DNA from: CAZUMW01 sp964621615
GTDB lineage: Bacteria > Desulfobacterota > WTBG01 > CAIYCZ01 > CAIRTM01
Direction: 5' to 3'
NCBI GenBank assembly: GCA_964621615.1
Contig: CAZUMW010000056.1
Coordinates: 1-26,772 of the forward strand
Length of the DNA stretch: 26,772 nucleotides
Program-made: the position numbers and the translations under genes
Part shown: piece by piece, positions 15,705-23,758 of the stretch
How positions within the stretch are numbered: the stretch's first letter is position 1
Layout: each line of letters begins with the position of its first letter
Notes under the pieces: generated by a model
What the model was told of the DNA's origin: nothing
Database searches by the model: none
Seen by the model: the letters and a program-made list of their open reading frames with translations, nothing else

Positions 15705-15713
15705 GTAGATTTT
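15705..15713. repeat. Target-site duplication, right copy (element B)
   Basis: GTAGATTTT immediately after element B, identical to 15412-15420. Confidence 0.8.
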
Positions 15714-15852
15714 ATAAAATTGTTCAGGTATAATATACTTTTCAAAAATCAATTACGACACAGCCTCTCCGTCTGGGCAATCCAGCTATGTTATGAACAG
15801 CACAATGCGGACAAAATCATTAGAATCCCGCATATGTCAAGCGCTGCGAGCA

Positions 15853-15874
15853 CCCTCGGCAGAGCCGGGGTTTT
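15853..15874 (+). terminator. Possible Rho-independent terminator before the methyltransferase gene
   Basis: CCTCGGC and GCCGGGG pair (one G-T wobble) around the 3-base loop AGA and are followed by TTTT. The T-run is short. It would stop transcripts arriving from upstream, about 55 bp before the methyltransferase start. Confidence 0.4.
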
Positions 15875-15927
15875 AGCCATTATTATTACCCGACCCGCCC
15901 TGATCAGAAAGCTGAAAGGAATCACCC

Positions 15928-16986
15928 ATGGCACAGAATGAAACTGCGGCAAACGCCCTTATCGGAAAAATAATCGAGGACATCGGCGCAACATTCCATG
16001 CGCCTCTGGTGATTATCGGCGAAAAATGCGGCCTTTTTAAAGCCATGGACAACCAGGGCGAGATGACCCCGCACGCGCTTGCCCAGCGCTCGGGAGTCAC
16101 CGAGCGCTATGTCATGGAATGGCTGCCGGCGATGGCCGCGGGCGGATACGTTACCTACACACCCGAAACCGGAACCTACAGCCTCAGCGAGGAGCAGGCT
16201 GTGGTGCTTGCGCGGGAGGACAGCCCCACGTACATGGCCGGAGCATTTCAGGCCGCCACAGCAGCGATAAAATCAGAGCCCAAAATCGCCGAGGCGTTTC
16301 TTACCGGCAGCGGTGTTGACTGGGGGGAGCACGATTCTGAATTCTATAACGGGACCGATCGGTTTTATCGGCCGCAATATACAGCCAATCTGGTAAGCTC
16401 GTGGATTCCCGCCCTTGACGGAGTGCAGCAAAAGCTTACATGCGGGGCAGCTGTTGCTGATGTCGGCTGCGGGTACGGAACCTCCACCATCGTTATGGCC
16501 AAAGCCTTTCCCCGATCCACGTTCACCGGCATCGACTATCATGAGCCCTCTGTCGCAGCAGCCAGGCAGCGCGCCCGGGAAGCGGGCCTCGAGGGCCGCG
16601 TCACGTTTTGTGTGGCCAGCGCAGAAGACATCCCGGGTGCCGGCTATGATCTTATCACCACCTTTGACTGCCTGCATGATCTGGGGAACCCGGTGGCAGC
16701 AGCCGCGTGCACCCGCCGGGCGCTTAAGAACGACGGTACGTGGATGATTGTGGAGCCTTTTGCCGGGGATCGCGTAGAGGACAACCTGAACCCGGTCGGG
16801 AGGCTCTTTTACTGCGCGTCCGTGCTTTTGTGCACACCCGGCTCGATCGCACAGGGCGGAGAGCTTGTCCTCGGCGGACAGGCGGGGGCAGCCCGCCTTC
16901 AAAGGGTGGTCACGGAAGGCGGCTTCAGCCGCTTCAGGCGCGCCGCTGAAACGCCGGTCAACATCGTTTTTGAAGCGCGTCCCTGA
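15928..16986 (+). CDS. Class I SAM-dependent methyltransferase with N-terminal winged helix
   Basis: A 352-residue cytosolic protein. The N-terminal 85 residues are a winged helix typical of methyltransferases of the Rv2258c type and of O-methyltransferases (LFKAMDNQGEMTPHALAQRS, then VTERYVMEWLPAM and a YTPETGTYSLSEE wing), normally used for dimerisation. The Rossmann part carries SAM motif I VADVGCGYGTSTIVMAKAF (about 178-196), acidic motif II FTGIDYHEPSV, motif III region ASAEDIPGAGYDLITTFDCL and the post-motif LKNDGTWMIVEPF. AAGGAAT lies before the ATG at 15928. It stands alone between long non-coding stretches. The substrate cannot be read from sequence; small molecule is more likely than rRNA from the fold, an inference. 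Confidence 0.88.
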   Translation: MAQNETAANALIGKIIEDIGATFHAPLVIIGEKCGLFKAMDNQGEMTPHALAQRSGVTERYVMEWLPAMAAGGYVTYTPETGTYSLSEEQAVVLAREDSPTYMAGAFQAATAAIKSEPKIAEAFLTGSGVDWGEHDSEFYNGTDRFYRPQYTANLVSSWIPALDGVQQKLTCGAAVADVGCGYGTSTIVMAKAFPRSTFTGIDYHEPSVAAARQRAREAGLEGRVTFCVASAEDIPGAGYDLITTFDCLHDLGNPVAAAACTRRALKNDGTWMIVEPFAGDRVEDNLNPVGRLFYCASVLLCTPGSIAQGGELVLGGQAGAARLQRVVTEGGFSRFRRAAETPVNIVFEARP

Positions 16987-17156
16987 GCCGAATCGCGAAG
17001 GCATTCGAACGGACAGAATGCCGGCCGCACAGACGCTTCTTCCCCTGCTTCCGATTGCCCTGACGCCTGAGCTGCATAACAGCTTAACTTCGTGCAGCCT
17101 CCGGCCGATGAACATATAGTGCTTTTCATAAACCATTAATCCTCGGGCGCACCGGA

Positions 17157-20100
17157 ATGCAGGCCGGCCATCATACTGATTTAAAACAAAAAACAGCTGC
17201 CAACACTGCCAAGATAATCCTTCCGGCTGTTCTGAGTATTATCCTCTTCACTGCAGCCTATTTTCTTATTCTTGTGCCGTCCTTTGAGCAGAACCTGATC
17301 GAGCAGAAAAAACACATGGTTCGCGAGCTTGTTCACTCGGTGTGCAGCCTGCTTGCCCATTACCGCGAGCGCGTTGAGTCCGGAGAGCTCACCGCCGCGG
17401 AGGCACAGCTGCGCGCGCAGAGGAGAATCGGGCAAATGCGCTACGGCAGCCGGATGAAAAACTACTTCTGGATACAGAATATGCAGCCGGTGCTGGTTAT
17501 GCACCCCTACCGCCCTGACCTGGTCGGGAAGGATTTAAGTACCCTGCCGGAAATCGAGGGGCGGCAATTTATTACCGAAGCGGTAAAAACGGTCCGGGCG
17601 GGCGGCGCCGGCTTTATCCGCTACCGGTGGCAGTTCAAAGACGATCCGGATATCATCATGCCGAAGATGTCCTATGTTAGTCTGTTTGAGCCCTGGGGGT
17701 GGATTGTCGGCAGCGGGATCTATCTGGATGATGTCCGCGCGGAAATAGCAGGCATTACCAGAATAATAACGTTAATTTCGCTGTGTATTCTCATCATTTT
17801 ATGTGCGCTGTCAGGCTATTTGATCGCACAGAGCATGTTTTCAGACCGCCGTCGCCGCGAAGCCGAGCAGGCGCTTGCTGCAAGCGAGCACAAATACCGG
17901 GAGCTGGTGCAGAATGCGAACAGCATTATTCTGCGCCTTGACGAAGAAGGGCGGGTCATGTTTATCAACCAGTTTGCCCAGAGCTTTTTCGGCTTTACGG
18001 AAGCAGACATTGTCGGGAAGCCGGTTGTGGGAACCATTGTTCCGCCTACAGACTCTGCAGGTTCCGATCTGAAGGCCTTTATTGCCGACCTTGCCCGCGC
18101 ACCGGAAAAATACCGCACACACATCAACGAAAACATGACAAAGGACGGCCGGAGAGCCTGGGTCGCCTGGACCAACAGAGCCGTATATGCCCGTGACGGG
18201 AGGCTCAATCAGCTGCTGTGTATCGGCAACGACATCACCGACCGCCTGCAGGCTGAAAAAGCGCTCGAGGAAAACCTGCATTTCCAGCAGGTGCTGCTCG
18301 ACTCGATCCCGGTTCCGGTATTTTACAAGGCCGCAGACGGCCGCTATATCGGCTGCAACGCGGCCTATGAGCAGTTTACCGGCCTTTCCCGGGATACCAT
18401 TATCGGGTCAACGCTGGCTGACATAGCCCCCAGAAGAACCGCCACGCGGCAGCCGGACATTCAGGCGTTTATAGAGCTGAACAGAGGAAAAGACGCCCTG
18501 CTCATGGCGGCCGGGGGTGATATAAGCTATGAGTCGTCGCTTACGGCTCAGGACGGCACCGTGCAGCACCTCCTGCTCACCAAAGCAGCGTTTACCGACA
18601 GGCAGGGGGCAGCCGGCGGCGTTATCGGGGTTATTTTCGATATCACCGAGCGCAAAAAAGCGCAGCTTGACCTCAAAGAGCGCGAAACGTTCCTGCAAAG
18701 CATCTTTGACGGGGTCGAGGTGCTTATATTTGTTGTCGATGTGGCAGAGGACGGCGACTTCAGATACGCCCGGATAAACAGCACCGCGCAGCGCACGCTC
18801 GGGCTGGCTGCAGAGGATTTCATCGGACACAGCCCCGAGCACGTCTGCAGGCTCATGGGAGCAGATGATGACCGCAACCCCCGCACCAATTACCGGCGCT
18901 GCATGGAAGCAGGCACCGGCATAGGATATGAGGAATGCGCGCTTATCCGGGGTGAGGAGCGATGGTTTCTTACCCGCCTCACCCCGCTTCATGACGGCAG
19001 CGGCCGGACATACCGTATTATTGGAACGTCCATGGATATTACCGCACAAAAAACTGCCGAGATTGCCCTCCATCGAAGCGAGCAGCGGATCGCCGGCGTG
19101 CTTGCCGCAATCACCGACATGCTTGTCGTTGTCGACATAACCGGAGCAATTGTCTGGGCAAACACAACCGCACATAAGACGCTTGGCCCCGACATCATCG
19201 GCAGAAAGTGCTATATGGTCTACGGAAAGGACGAGCCGTTCTGCAGCACCTGCCCCGCCCGCAGATGCTTTCAGGACAGCGGCGTACACGAAACGAAAAC
19301 CGAAATCGCCGCATTGGACGGGCAAACAATGAAAGTCTGGATTACGGCAAGCGTGGCCGAGTATGACGAAAGCGGCCGGCCCCGGCTGGTAAACGAAGTG
19401 CTTCGCGATGTGACCGAATGGGACATGGTCCAGAAAGAGTCTATGCGCGCAGCGCACCTTGCCTCAATCGGCGAGCTTGCCGCCGGCGTCGCCCATGAAA
19501 TCAACAATCCGCTGAACGGTATTATAAACTACGCACAGATACTGGCTGACGATCTGGAGGCAGCTCAGGGCGATACCGAAATACCGCTCGAAATAATAGC
19601 CGAGGGCAGGCGGATAGCAACCATTGTGAAAAATCTGCTCACCTTTGCACGCGAAACGGGAGATGCTCCCGCCCCGGCGGATGTAAAATCGATATTCGAC
19701 AGGGCGCTCATGCTTTTTTCAAAACAGTATCAAAAAAGCGGCATTATTATCGAGGCTTCATTGCCCGACAGCCTTCCGCAGGTTCATGCGCAGCCCCAGC
19801 AGATACAGCAGGTGTTCATAAACATACTGAGCAATGCCCGGTACGCGTTAAATAAAAAATTTCCCGGCCCCCACGACCAGAAAAAGCTTGCCGTCACCGC
19901 CGGAGCAATCGAACATGACGGGCGCTCTTTTGTCAGAATCACGTTTCGCGACAACGGCATCGGCATACCGGGCTCGGCTATGGAAAAAATCTGCAATCCT
20001 TTTTTCTCCACAAAGCCGCCCGGCGAAGGCACCGGCCTGGGCTTGAGCATAAGTCATAACATTATTAAAAATCATGACGGCCGCCTTCTGTTTGAAAGCA

Positions 20101-20165
20101 CGCCGGATCAGTACACGGCCGTGATCGTCGAGCTGCCGACAGCCGGAGCGGGCGAAGACGACTAA
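17157..20165 (+). CDS. Membrane sensor histidine kinase, sCache_2-PAS(x4)-HisKA-HATPase (NtrB-like)
   Basis: A 1002-residue inner-membrane kinase. TM1 spans about 20-40 and TM2 about 202-223; the periplasmic domain between them is sCache_2, with MKNYFWIQNMQPVLVMHPYR, LVGKDLS and FEPWGWIVGSGIYLDDV, a domain that binds small organic ligands. Four PAS domains follow, starting near 241, 374, 511 and 640, the first three each closing with a DITxR/DITAQ-type PAC end and the fourth with RDVTEWD. The fourth contains a Cys cluster at about 682-705 (KCYMVYG... FCSTCPARRCF). The phosphoacceptor His780 is in GVAHEINNPLNGIINYAQIL, the NtrB-like variant; N, G1 and G2 boxes are intact (DNGIGI, GTGLGLS). The next gene, 23 bp away, is a sigma-54 activator with a receiver, its likely partner. 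The start has a weak SD. Confidence 0.93.
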   Translation: MQAGHHTDLKQKTAANTAKIILPAVLSIILFTAAYFLILVPSFEQNLIEQKKHMVRELVHSVCSLLAHYRERVESGELTAAEAQLRAQRRIGQMRYGSRMKNYFWIQNMQPVLVMHPYRPDLVGKDLSTLPEIEGRQFITEAVKTVRAGGAGFIRYRWQFKDDPDIIMPKMSYVSLFEPWGWIVGSGIYLDDVRAEIAGITRIITLISLCILIILCALSGYLIAQSMFSDRRRREAEQALAASEHKYRELVQNANSIILRLDEEGRVMFINQFAQSFFGFTEADIVGKPVVGTIVPPTDSAGSDLKAFIADLARAPEKYRTHINENMTKDGRRAWVAWTNRAVYARDGRLNQLLCIGNDITDRLQAEKALEENLHFQQVLLDSIPVPVFYKAADGRYIGCNAAYEQFTGLSRDTIIGSTLADIAPRRTATRQPDIQAFIELNRGKDALLMAAGGDISYESSLTAQDGTVQHLLLTKAAFTDRQGAAGGVIGVIFDITERKKAQLDLKERETFLQSIFDGVEVLIFVVDVAEDGDFRYARINSTAQRTLGLAAEDFIGHSPEHVCRLMGADDDRNPRTNYRRCMEAGTGIGYEECALIRGEERWFLTRLTPLHDGSGRTYRIIGTSMDITAQKTAEIALHRSEQRIAGVLAAITDMLVVVDITGAIVWANTTAHKTLGPDIIGRKCYMVYGKDEPFCSTCPARRCFQDSGVHETKTEIAALDGQTMKVWITASVAEYDESGRPRLVNEVLRDVTEWDMVQKESMRAAHLASIGELAAGVAHEINNPLNGIINYAQILADDLEAAQGDTEIPLEIIAEGRRIATIVKNLLTFARETGDAPAPADVKSIFDRALMLFSKQYQKSGIIIEASLPDSLPQVHAQPQQIQQVFINILSNARYALNKKFPGPHDQKKLAVTAGAIEHDGRSFVRITFRDNGIGIPGSAMEKICNPFFSTKPPGEGTGLGLSISHNIIKNHDGRLLFESTPDQYTAVIVELPTAGAGEDD

Positions 20166-20188
20166 CAGCTAAGAAAAAGGGAACCTGC

Positions 20189-21916
20189 ATGGGCGGCACT
20201 GTCCTCGTTGTTGATGATGAAAAAAGCATCCGCACAACATTTAAAAAATTTCTGGAGCAGGACGGGTACACCGTTCTGACAGCCGCTGATTACGAGTCAG
20301 CGATTTCTGCTCTTGATACGGGCTCTGTGGATGTCGTTTGTGCCGATATTATACTGGGCAGCCATTCCGGGGTGGATATTTTAAAGCAGGTGAAGCAGCG
20401 GGACATGGCGGCATCTGTCGTCATGATAACCGGAGAGCCCAACATTGATACTGCGGCGGAATCGGTGCGCCTCGGCGCGTTTGACTATGTTGCAAAGCCT
20501 GTTGAGCGCCCGGCGCTGGTTCGCATTGTCGCACAGGCGCTCCGCCACAAACAGCTTCTGGATGAAAAAAGGGAGCTCGAGGAGAAAAATCTGCGCTACC
20601 AGCACCATCTGGAAGCCATATTCATCAGCGTTCGCGACGCCCTTATAACCGTTGATGCAGACATGCATATTATTGAGGCAAATCCCTCCGCTGAAAAATT
20701 CCTCTCGGCGCCTCCGTCAGCATGCAAAGGCAGTCATCTCATAGAGTCCGTTGCCTCCATGCAGAGCGCCTGCAGGCTTGTGGTCGAGGAAACGCTGAAA
20801 ACCAGAGAGCCCGTTTTTGAATACCGGACTGAAAGCCGCGACGATCAGGCCAATACCAGGGTCGCGCTGCTGAACAGCGCCCCGCTTTTTGACGGGGCGG
20901 GCCGGTTCATCGGCGCGGTTCTGGTAATCAGGGATATCACCCGGCTGAACACGCTCGAGCGTGAGCTCAGCGACCGCCAGCGCTGTCACCGCCTGGTGGG
21001 CCGGAATATGAAAATGCAGGAGCTCTACGGCATGATCGAAACGCTCGGAGAGACAGAGGCCACCGTGCTGATAGCCGGGCCGAGCGGCACCGGCAAAGAG
21101 CTTGTCGCAGAGGCGATTCACCACAGCAGCAGGCGCGCGCAGAAGCCGCTTGTAAAAGTGAACTGCTCCGCCCTGCACGAAAATCTGCTGGAAAGCGAGC
21201 TGTTCGGCCATGTGAAGGGAGCCTTTACCGGTGCGGTCAGCGATCGCAAAGGCCGCTTTGAAATGGCAATGGGCGGTACCATATTTCTCGATGAAATCGG
21301 GGACATATCCCCGGCAACACAGCTCAGGCTGCTGCGGGTGCTGCAGGAAAAAGAGTTTGAGCGCCTGGGGAGCTCCGAGCCCATACAGACTGATGTGCGG
21401 ATAATCGCTGCAACAAACGCCGATCTGAAGCAGAAGGTCTCCGAGGGCATGTTTCGTGAGGATCTGTACTACCGGCTGAAAGTAATGGTTATTACGCTGC
21501 CGCCCCTTTGTGACCGCCGGGATGATATCCAGCTGCTCATAAACCATTTCTGCTCATTGCTGAACCAAAAATATGAAAAGCACATAACCGGTGTTTCCGA
21601 TGAAGTGCTTTCTTTCTGCATGAGTTATGAATGGCCGGGCAATGTTCGGGAGCTGGAGCATCTGCTTGAGCATGCATATATTGTCTGCCCGGGACGGGTA
21701 ATCGCCATGGAGCATCTGCCGCCCGATATTTCCGGGAGCCCCGCCCTGCCGCAAGAAACCGCAGACGCAGAAAAAAGCTTTACCGCGGAACAGCTGCGCG
21801 CTGCGCTAGACAAATGCGGATGGAACAAGGCAAAGGCAGCGCGGCTTCTCGGCGTTAACCGGCGTACTGTTTACCGCAAAATGGCCCGCTTTGATATCAC
21901 GGATCCGCACTCATAA
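20189..21916 (+). CDS. Sigma-54-dependent response regulator, REC-PAS-AAA+-Fis (NtrC family)
   Basis: A 575-residue transcription activator. The receiver (1-120) has LVVDDEKS, phospho-acceptor Asp53 in CADIILG and Lys in VAKPV. A PAS domain (about 140-260) is inserted before the ATPase, which is less common than REC-AAA-HTH. The AAA+ domain has Walker A GPSGTGKE at 297-304, the sigma-54-contacting loop GAFTGA, Walker B GGTIFLDEIGD, and the arginine-finger region FREDLYYRLKVMVITLPPL. A Fis-type helix-turn-helix ends the protein (NKAKAARLLGVNRRTVYRKM). AAGGGAAC precedes the ATG. It should be phosphorylated by the kinase just upstream and hydrolyse ATP to open sigma-54 promoters; two such promoters with matching operators are found downstream at 22083 and 26273. 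The target assignment is inference, the family is certain. Confidence 0.96.
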   Translation: MGGTVLVVDDEKSIRTTFKKFLEQDGYTVLTAADYESAISALDTGSVDVVCADIILGSHSGVDILKQVKQRDMAASVVMITGEPNIDTAAESVRLGAFDYVAKPVERPALVRIVAQALRHKQLLDEKRELEEKNLRYQHHLEAIFISVRDALITVDADMHIIEANPSAEKFLSAPPSACKGSHLIESVASMQSACRLVVEETLKTREPVFEYRTESRDDQANTRVALLNSAPLFDGAGRFIGAVLVIRDITRLNTLERELSDRQRCHRLVGRNMKMQELYGMIETLGETEATVLIAGPSGTGKELVAEAIHHSSRRAQKPLVKVNCSALHENLLESELFGHVKGAFTGAVSDRKGRFEMAMGGTIFLDEIGDISPATQLRLLRVLQEKEFERLGSSEPIQTDVRIIAATNADLKQKVSEGMFREDLYYRLKVMVITLPPLCDRRDDIQLLINHFCSLLNQKYEKHITGVSDEVLSFCMSYEWPGNVRELEHLLEHAYIVCPGRVIAMEHLPPDISGSPALPQETADAEKSFTAEQLRAALDKCGWNKAKAARLLGVNRRTVYRKMARFDITDPHS

Positions 21917-21930
21917 TTCAGGTACATTTG

Positions 21931-21994
21931 TTAGTGTGACATGTCACACTAATGTGTCATGGAGGGGGTGTGACAGCTGTCACACCCCCTCCAT
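21931..21994. promoter_or_regulatory. Compound operator 1: two adjacent perfect dyads (putative enhancer)
   Basis: A perfect 22-bp palindrome at 21931-21952 (arm TTAGTGTGACA) is followed by a perfect 36-bp palindrome at 21959-21994 (arm ATGGAGGGGGTGTGACAG). Both share the half site TGTGACA. The part ATGTCACACTAATGTGTCA, then 9 bp, then TGTGACAGCTGTCACA is repeated almost exactly at 26135-26178. It lies about 107 bp upstream of the -24 element at 22083, the usual place for an NtrC-type enhancer. TGTGA-N6-TCACA within the second dyad would also suit a CRP/FNR-family protein. Confidence 0.75.
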
Positions 21995-22082
21995 CCTGAC
22001 GCAATCAGACAGTCACATACACGCCACCTATCTCCTTGTAAAAGCTTTTTAATATAAAATATATTCAGCTTATTTCACTCCC

Positions 22083-22096
22083 GGCACGCTTTTTGT
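22083..22096 (+). promoter_or_regulatory. Sigma-54 (-24/-12) promoter for the REC-PAS kinase and chemoreceptor
   Basis: CGGCACGCTTTTTGTT matches TGGCACG-N4-TTGCW with GG and the downstream G in the strict GG-N10-G spacing; the C of the -12 GC is T. Transcription would begin near 22108, leaving a leader of about 30 bases before the ATG at 22138. Confidence 0.65.
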
Positions 22097-22137
22097 TCTC
22101 TCAGCTCAGCAACACCCACTCACTGAAAGAACAATCG

Positions 22138-23673
22138 ATGCATACGCTAGCCATCGAACAGCAGAGGTCAGCATATTACCCGTTAGCCGGGCCTCACGGC
22201 AGCCGAAAAAACCCTTCGCTCCCCCTGCCTGATGCAGTTCGCATACTTGTGGTCGATGATGAAAAAAGCATTCGTCTGTCGCTGAAAAAATTCCTTACCG
22301 ATGCCGGATATGACGTTTCCTGTGCCTGTACCGCCGATGAGGCCCGCGCTTTAATTGCGCACCAAATGTTCCATGTGGCGCTAATCGACCGCATTCTTAC
22401 CGACGCCCAAAGCGGCCTGGATATTATCCGCCACATACGCCGCCACCAGCCATACTGCTGCCCGATACTGATTTCGGGCTATCCGTCTTTTGAATCGGCC
22501 GCGGAAACGCTTCGCTGCAAAGCATATGCATATATACCCAAGCCCATAACAAAAGACCGTATCTGTCCGCTCGTAAAAGAAGCCGCACGCGAAAGCGCCA
22601 GGTCCCGGGAAGCAGATCTGCTACACGCGCTGTTCGGCTCAGTGTTCGGGACGACGCCGAACCCCATTATGATTGCCGACTTTCAGGGAAAAGCGCTGTT
22701 TGTCAACCCGGCCTTTCGCGCCGCCTTCGGCTACAGCGGTGAGGGCATACACTGCTGCAAGCCGCCGTTTGTCCCGGAGCAGGACTCCGGGCAGGCGCGC
22801 AGAGACTTTTTTTCCACTGTGCGCGGCGAACAAATACCTGAGCAGGAAACCGTTCGCTTGACCAGTAGCGGTGAGGCGCGCGCAGTAACCGTCTCCCTGT
22901 CCCTGTGCAGCAGTGCTGTCGCTGATACCGGCGGCGTGCTGATTATTATGCGCGACATCACTGATGAGAAAAGAAAAGAGCGCGAGCTCATGCAGGCCGA
23001 AAAAATGAGCGTCGTCGGCCAGCTCTCGGCAAAGCTTGCCCACGAGATAAACAATCCCGTGCAGGTCATTATGGGCCATACAGAACTGCTCATGACCGAT
23101 GACTCGCTCGCCCCGCAGATAAAAAAACAGATTGCTACCATCCGCGATGCATCCCAGGTTATAAAAAACCTCAACAATGACCTGATGGAGGTCGCCCGCC
23201 CGCGCCCGCTGAAACTTTCAGCCTTCCCTCCGACTGACGCAATCGAGAAGGCAATCTATTTTCTGACAAAAATGGGGGAAATAAAATATTACCGCATTAT
23301 TCGAAACTATGAGTCAGAGCTGCCGCAGATTCGGGGCGACTTTCAGCAGCTTCACCAGGTGTTTATCAACCTGATCATGAACGCATCACATGCCATGAAA
23401 AATGCCCGGGTAAAAATGCTTTATTTCGGCGCTAATCAGGATAAAAACAACGGCGGCCTCTGCCTTTCGGTGGGGGACACCGGCTCAGGTATTGCTCCTG
23501 ATCAGCTCGGCCGTATATTCGATCCGTTTTACACGTCCCGGCGCGGCGAGGGCGGCACCGGCCTGGGGCTGCCGGTTGTAAAAAGTATCGTTGAGCGGCA
23601 TGGCGGCGCGATTGAGGTTTCATCGGAGCCCGGAACCGGCTCCACCTTCACTGTTCGGCTGCCGTTTCAGTAG
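22138..23673 (+). CDS. Soluble sensor kinase REC-PAS-HisKA-HATPase
   Basis: A 511-residue cytosolic kinase with the receiver at the N-terminus rather than the C-terminus. The receiver (about 35-155) has ILVVDDEKS, acceptor Asp84 in LIDRILTD and Lys in IPKPI; its DDEKSIR..LKKFL segment closely resembles the receiver of the sigma-54 activator one gene upstream, suggesting shared ancestry or a shared upstream kinase. A PAS domain (about 165-280) follows, then the phosphoacceptor His302 in KLAHEINNPVQVIMGH and an intact ATPase domain (GDTGSGI, FDPFYTS, GTGLGLPV). Phosphorylation of the receiver probably gates the kinase. The ATG at 22138 is chosen because it lies downstream of the predicted sigma-54 start site; the SD is weak (GAAAGA). 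It is followed by the chemoreceptor at 85 bp and probably shares its transcript. Confidence 0.92.
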   Translation: MHTLAIEQQRSAYYPLAGPHGSRKNPSLPLPDAVRILVVDDEKSIRLSLKKFLTDAGYDVSCACTADEARALIAHQMFHVALIDRILTDAQSGLDIIRHIRRHQPYCCPILISGYPSFESAAETLRCKAYAYIPKPITKDRICPLVKEAARESARSREADLLHALFGSVFGTTPNPIMIADFQGKALFVNPAFRAAFGYSGEGIHCCKPPFVPEQDSGQARRDFFSTVRGEQIPEQETVRLTSSGEARAVTVSLSLCSSAVADTGGVLIIMRDITDEKRKERELMQAEKMSVVGQLSAKLAHEINNPVQVIMGHTELLMTDDSLAPQIKKQIATIRDASQVIKNLNNDLMEVARPRPLKLSAFPPTDAIEKAIYFLTKMGEIKYYRIIRNYESELPQIRGDFQQLHQVFINLIMNASHAMKNARVKMLYFGANQDKNNGGLCLSVGDTGSGIAPDQLGRIFDPFYTSRRGEGGTGLGLPVVKSIVERHGGAIEVSSEPGTGSTFTVRLPFQ

Positions 23674-23758
23674 CAGACGGCTGCATCAGCGACATGGCAT
23701 CAACAGACAGACAGCAATCTGCATCATCAAAAAAAACACCACCAGAAGGGAGAACATT

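Larger units (their letters stand above)
15233..15927. other. Gene-free stretch holding MITE-like element B
   Basis: About 700 bp without a convincing gene. Its middle is taken up by MITE-like element B with its duplicated target. The part after the element (15714-15850) is AT-rich with no recognised signal, and a terminator-like hairpin lies at 15853-15874 shortly before the methyltransferase gene. Confidence 0.6.

Noticed and set aside
16273..17136. 287-residue minus-strand frame over the methyltransferase gene
   Set aside because: Antisense to an intact SAM methyltransferase; no SD and no family resemblance.
18408..19457. 349-residue minus-strand frame inside the sCache kinase gene
   Set aside because: Shadow of the PAS-coding frame; Cys/Gly/Ala-rich composition without domains.
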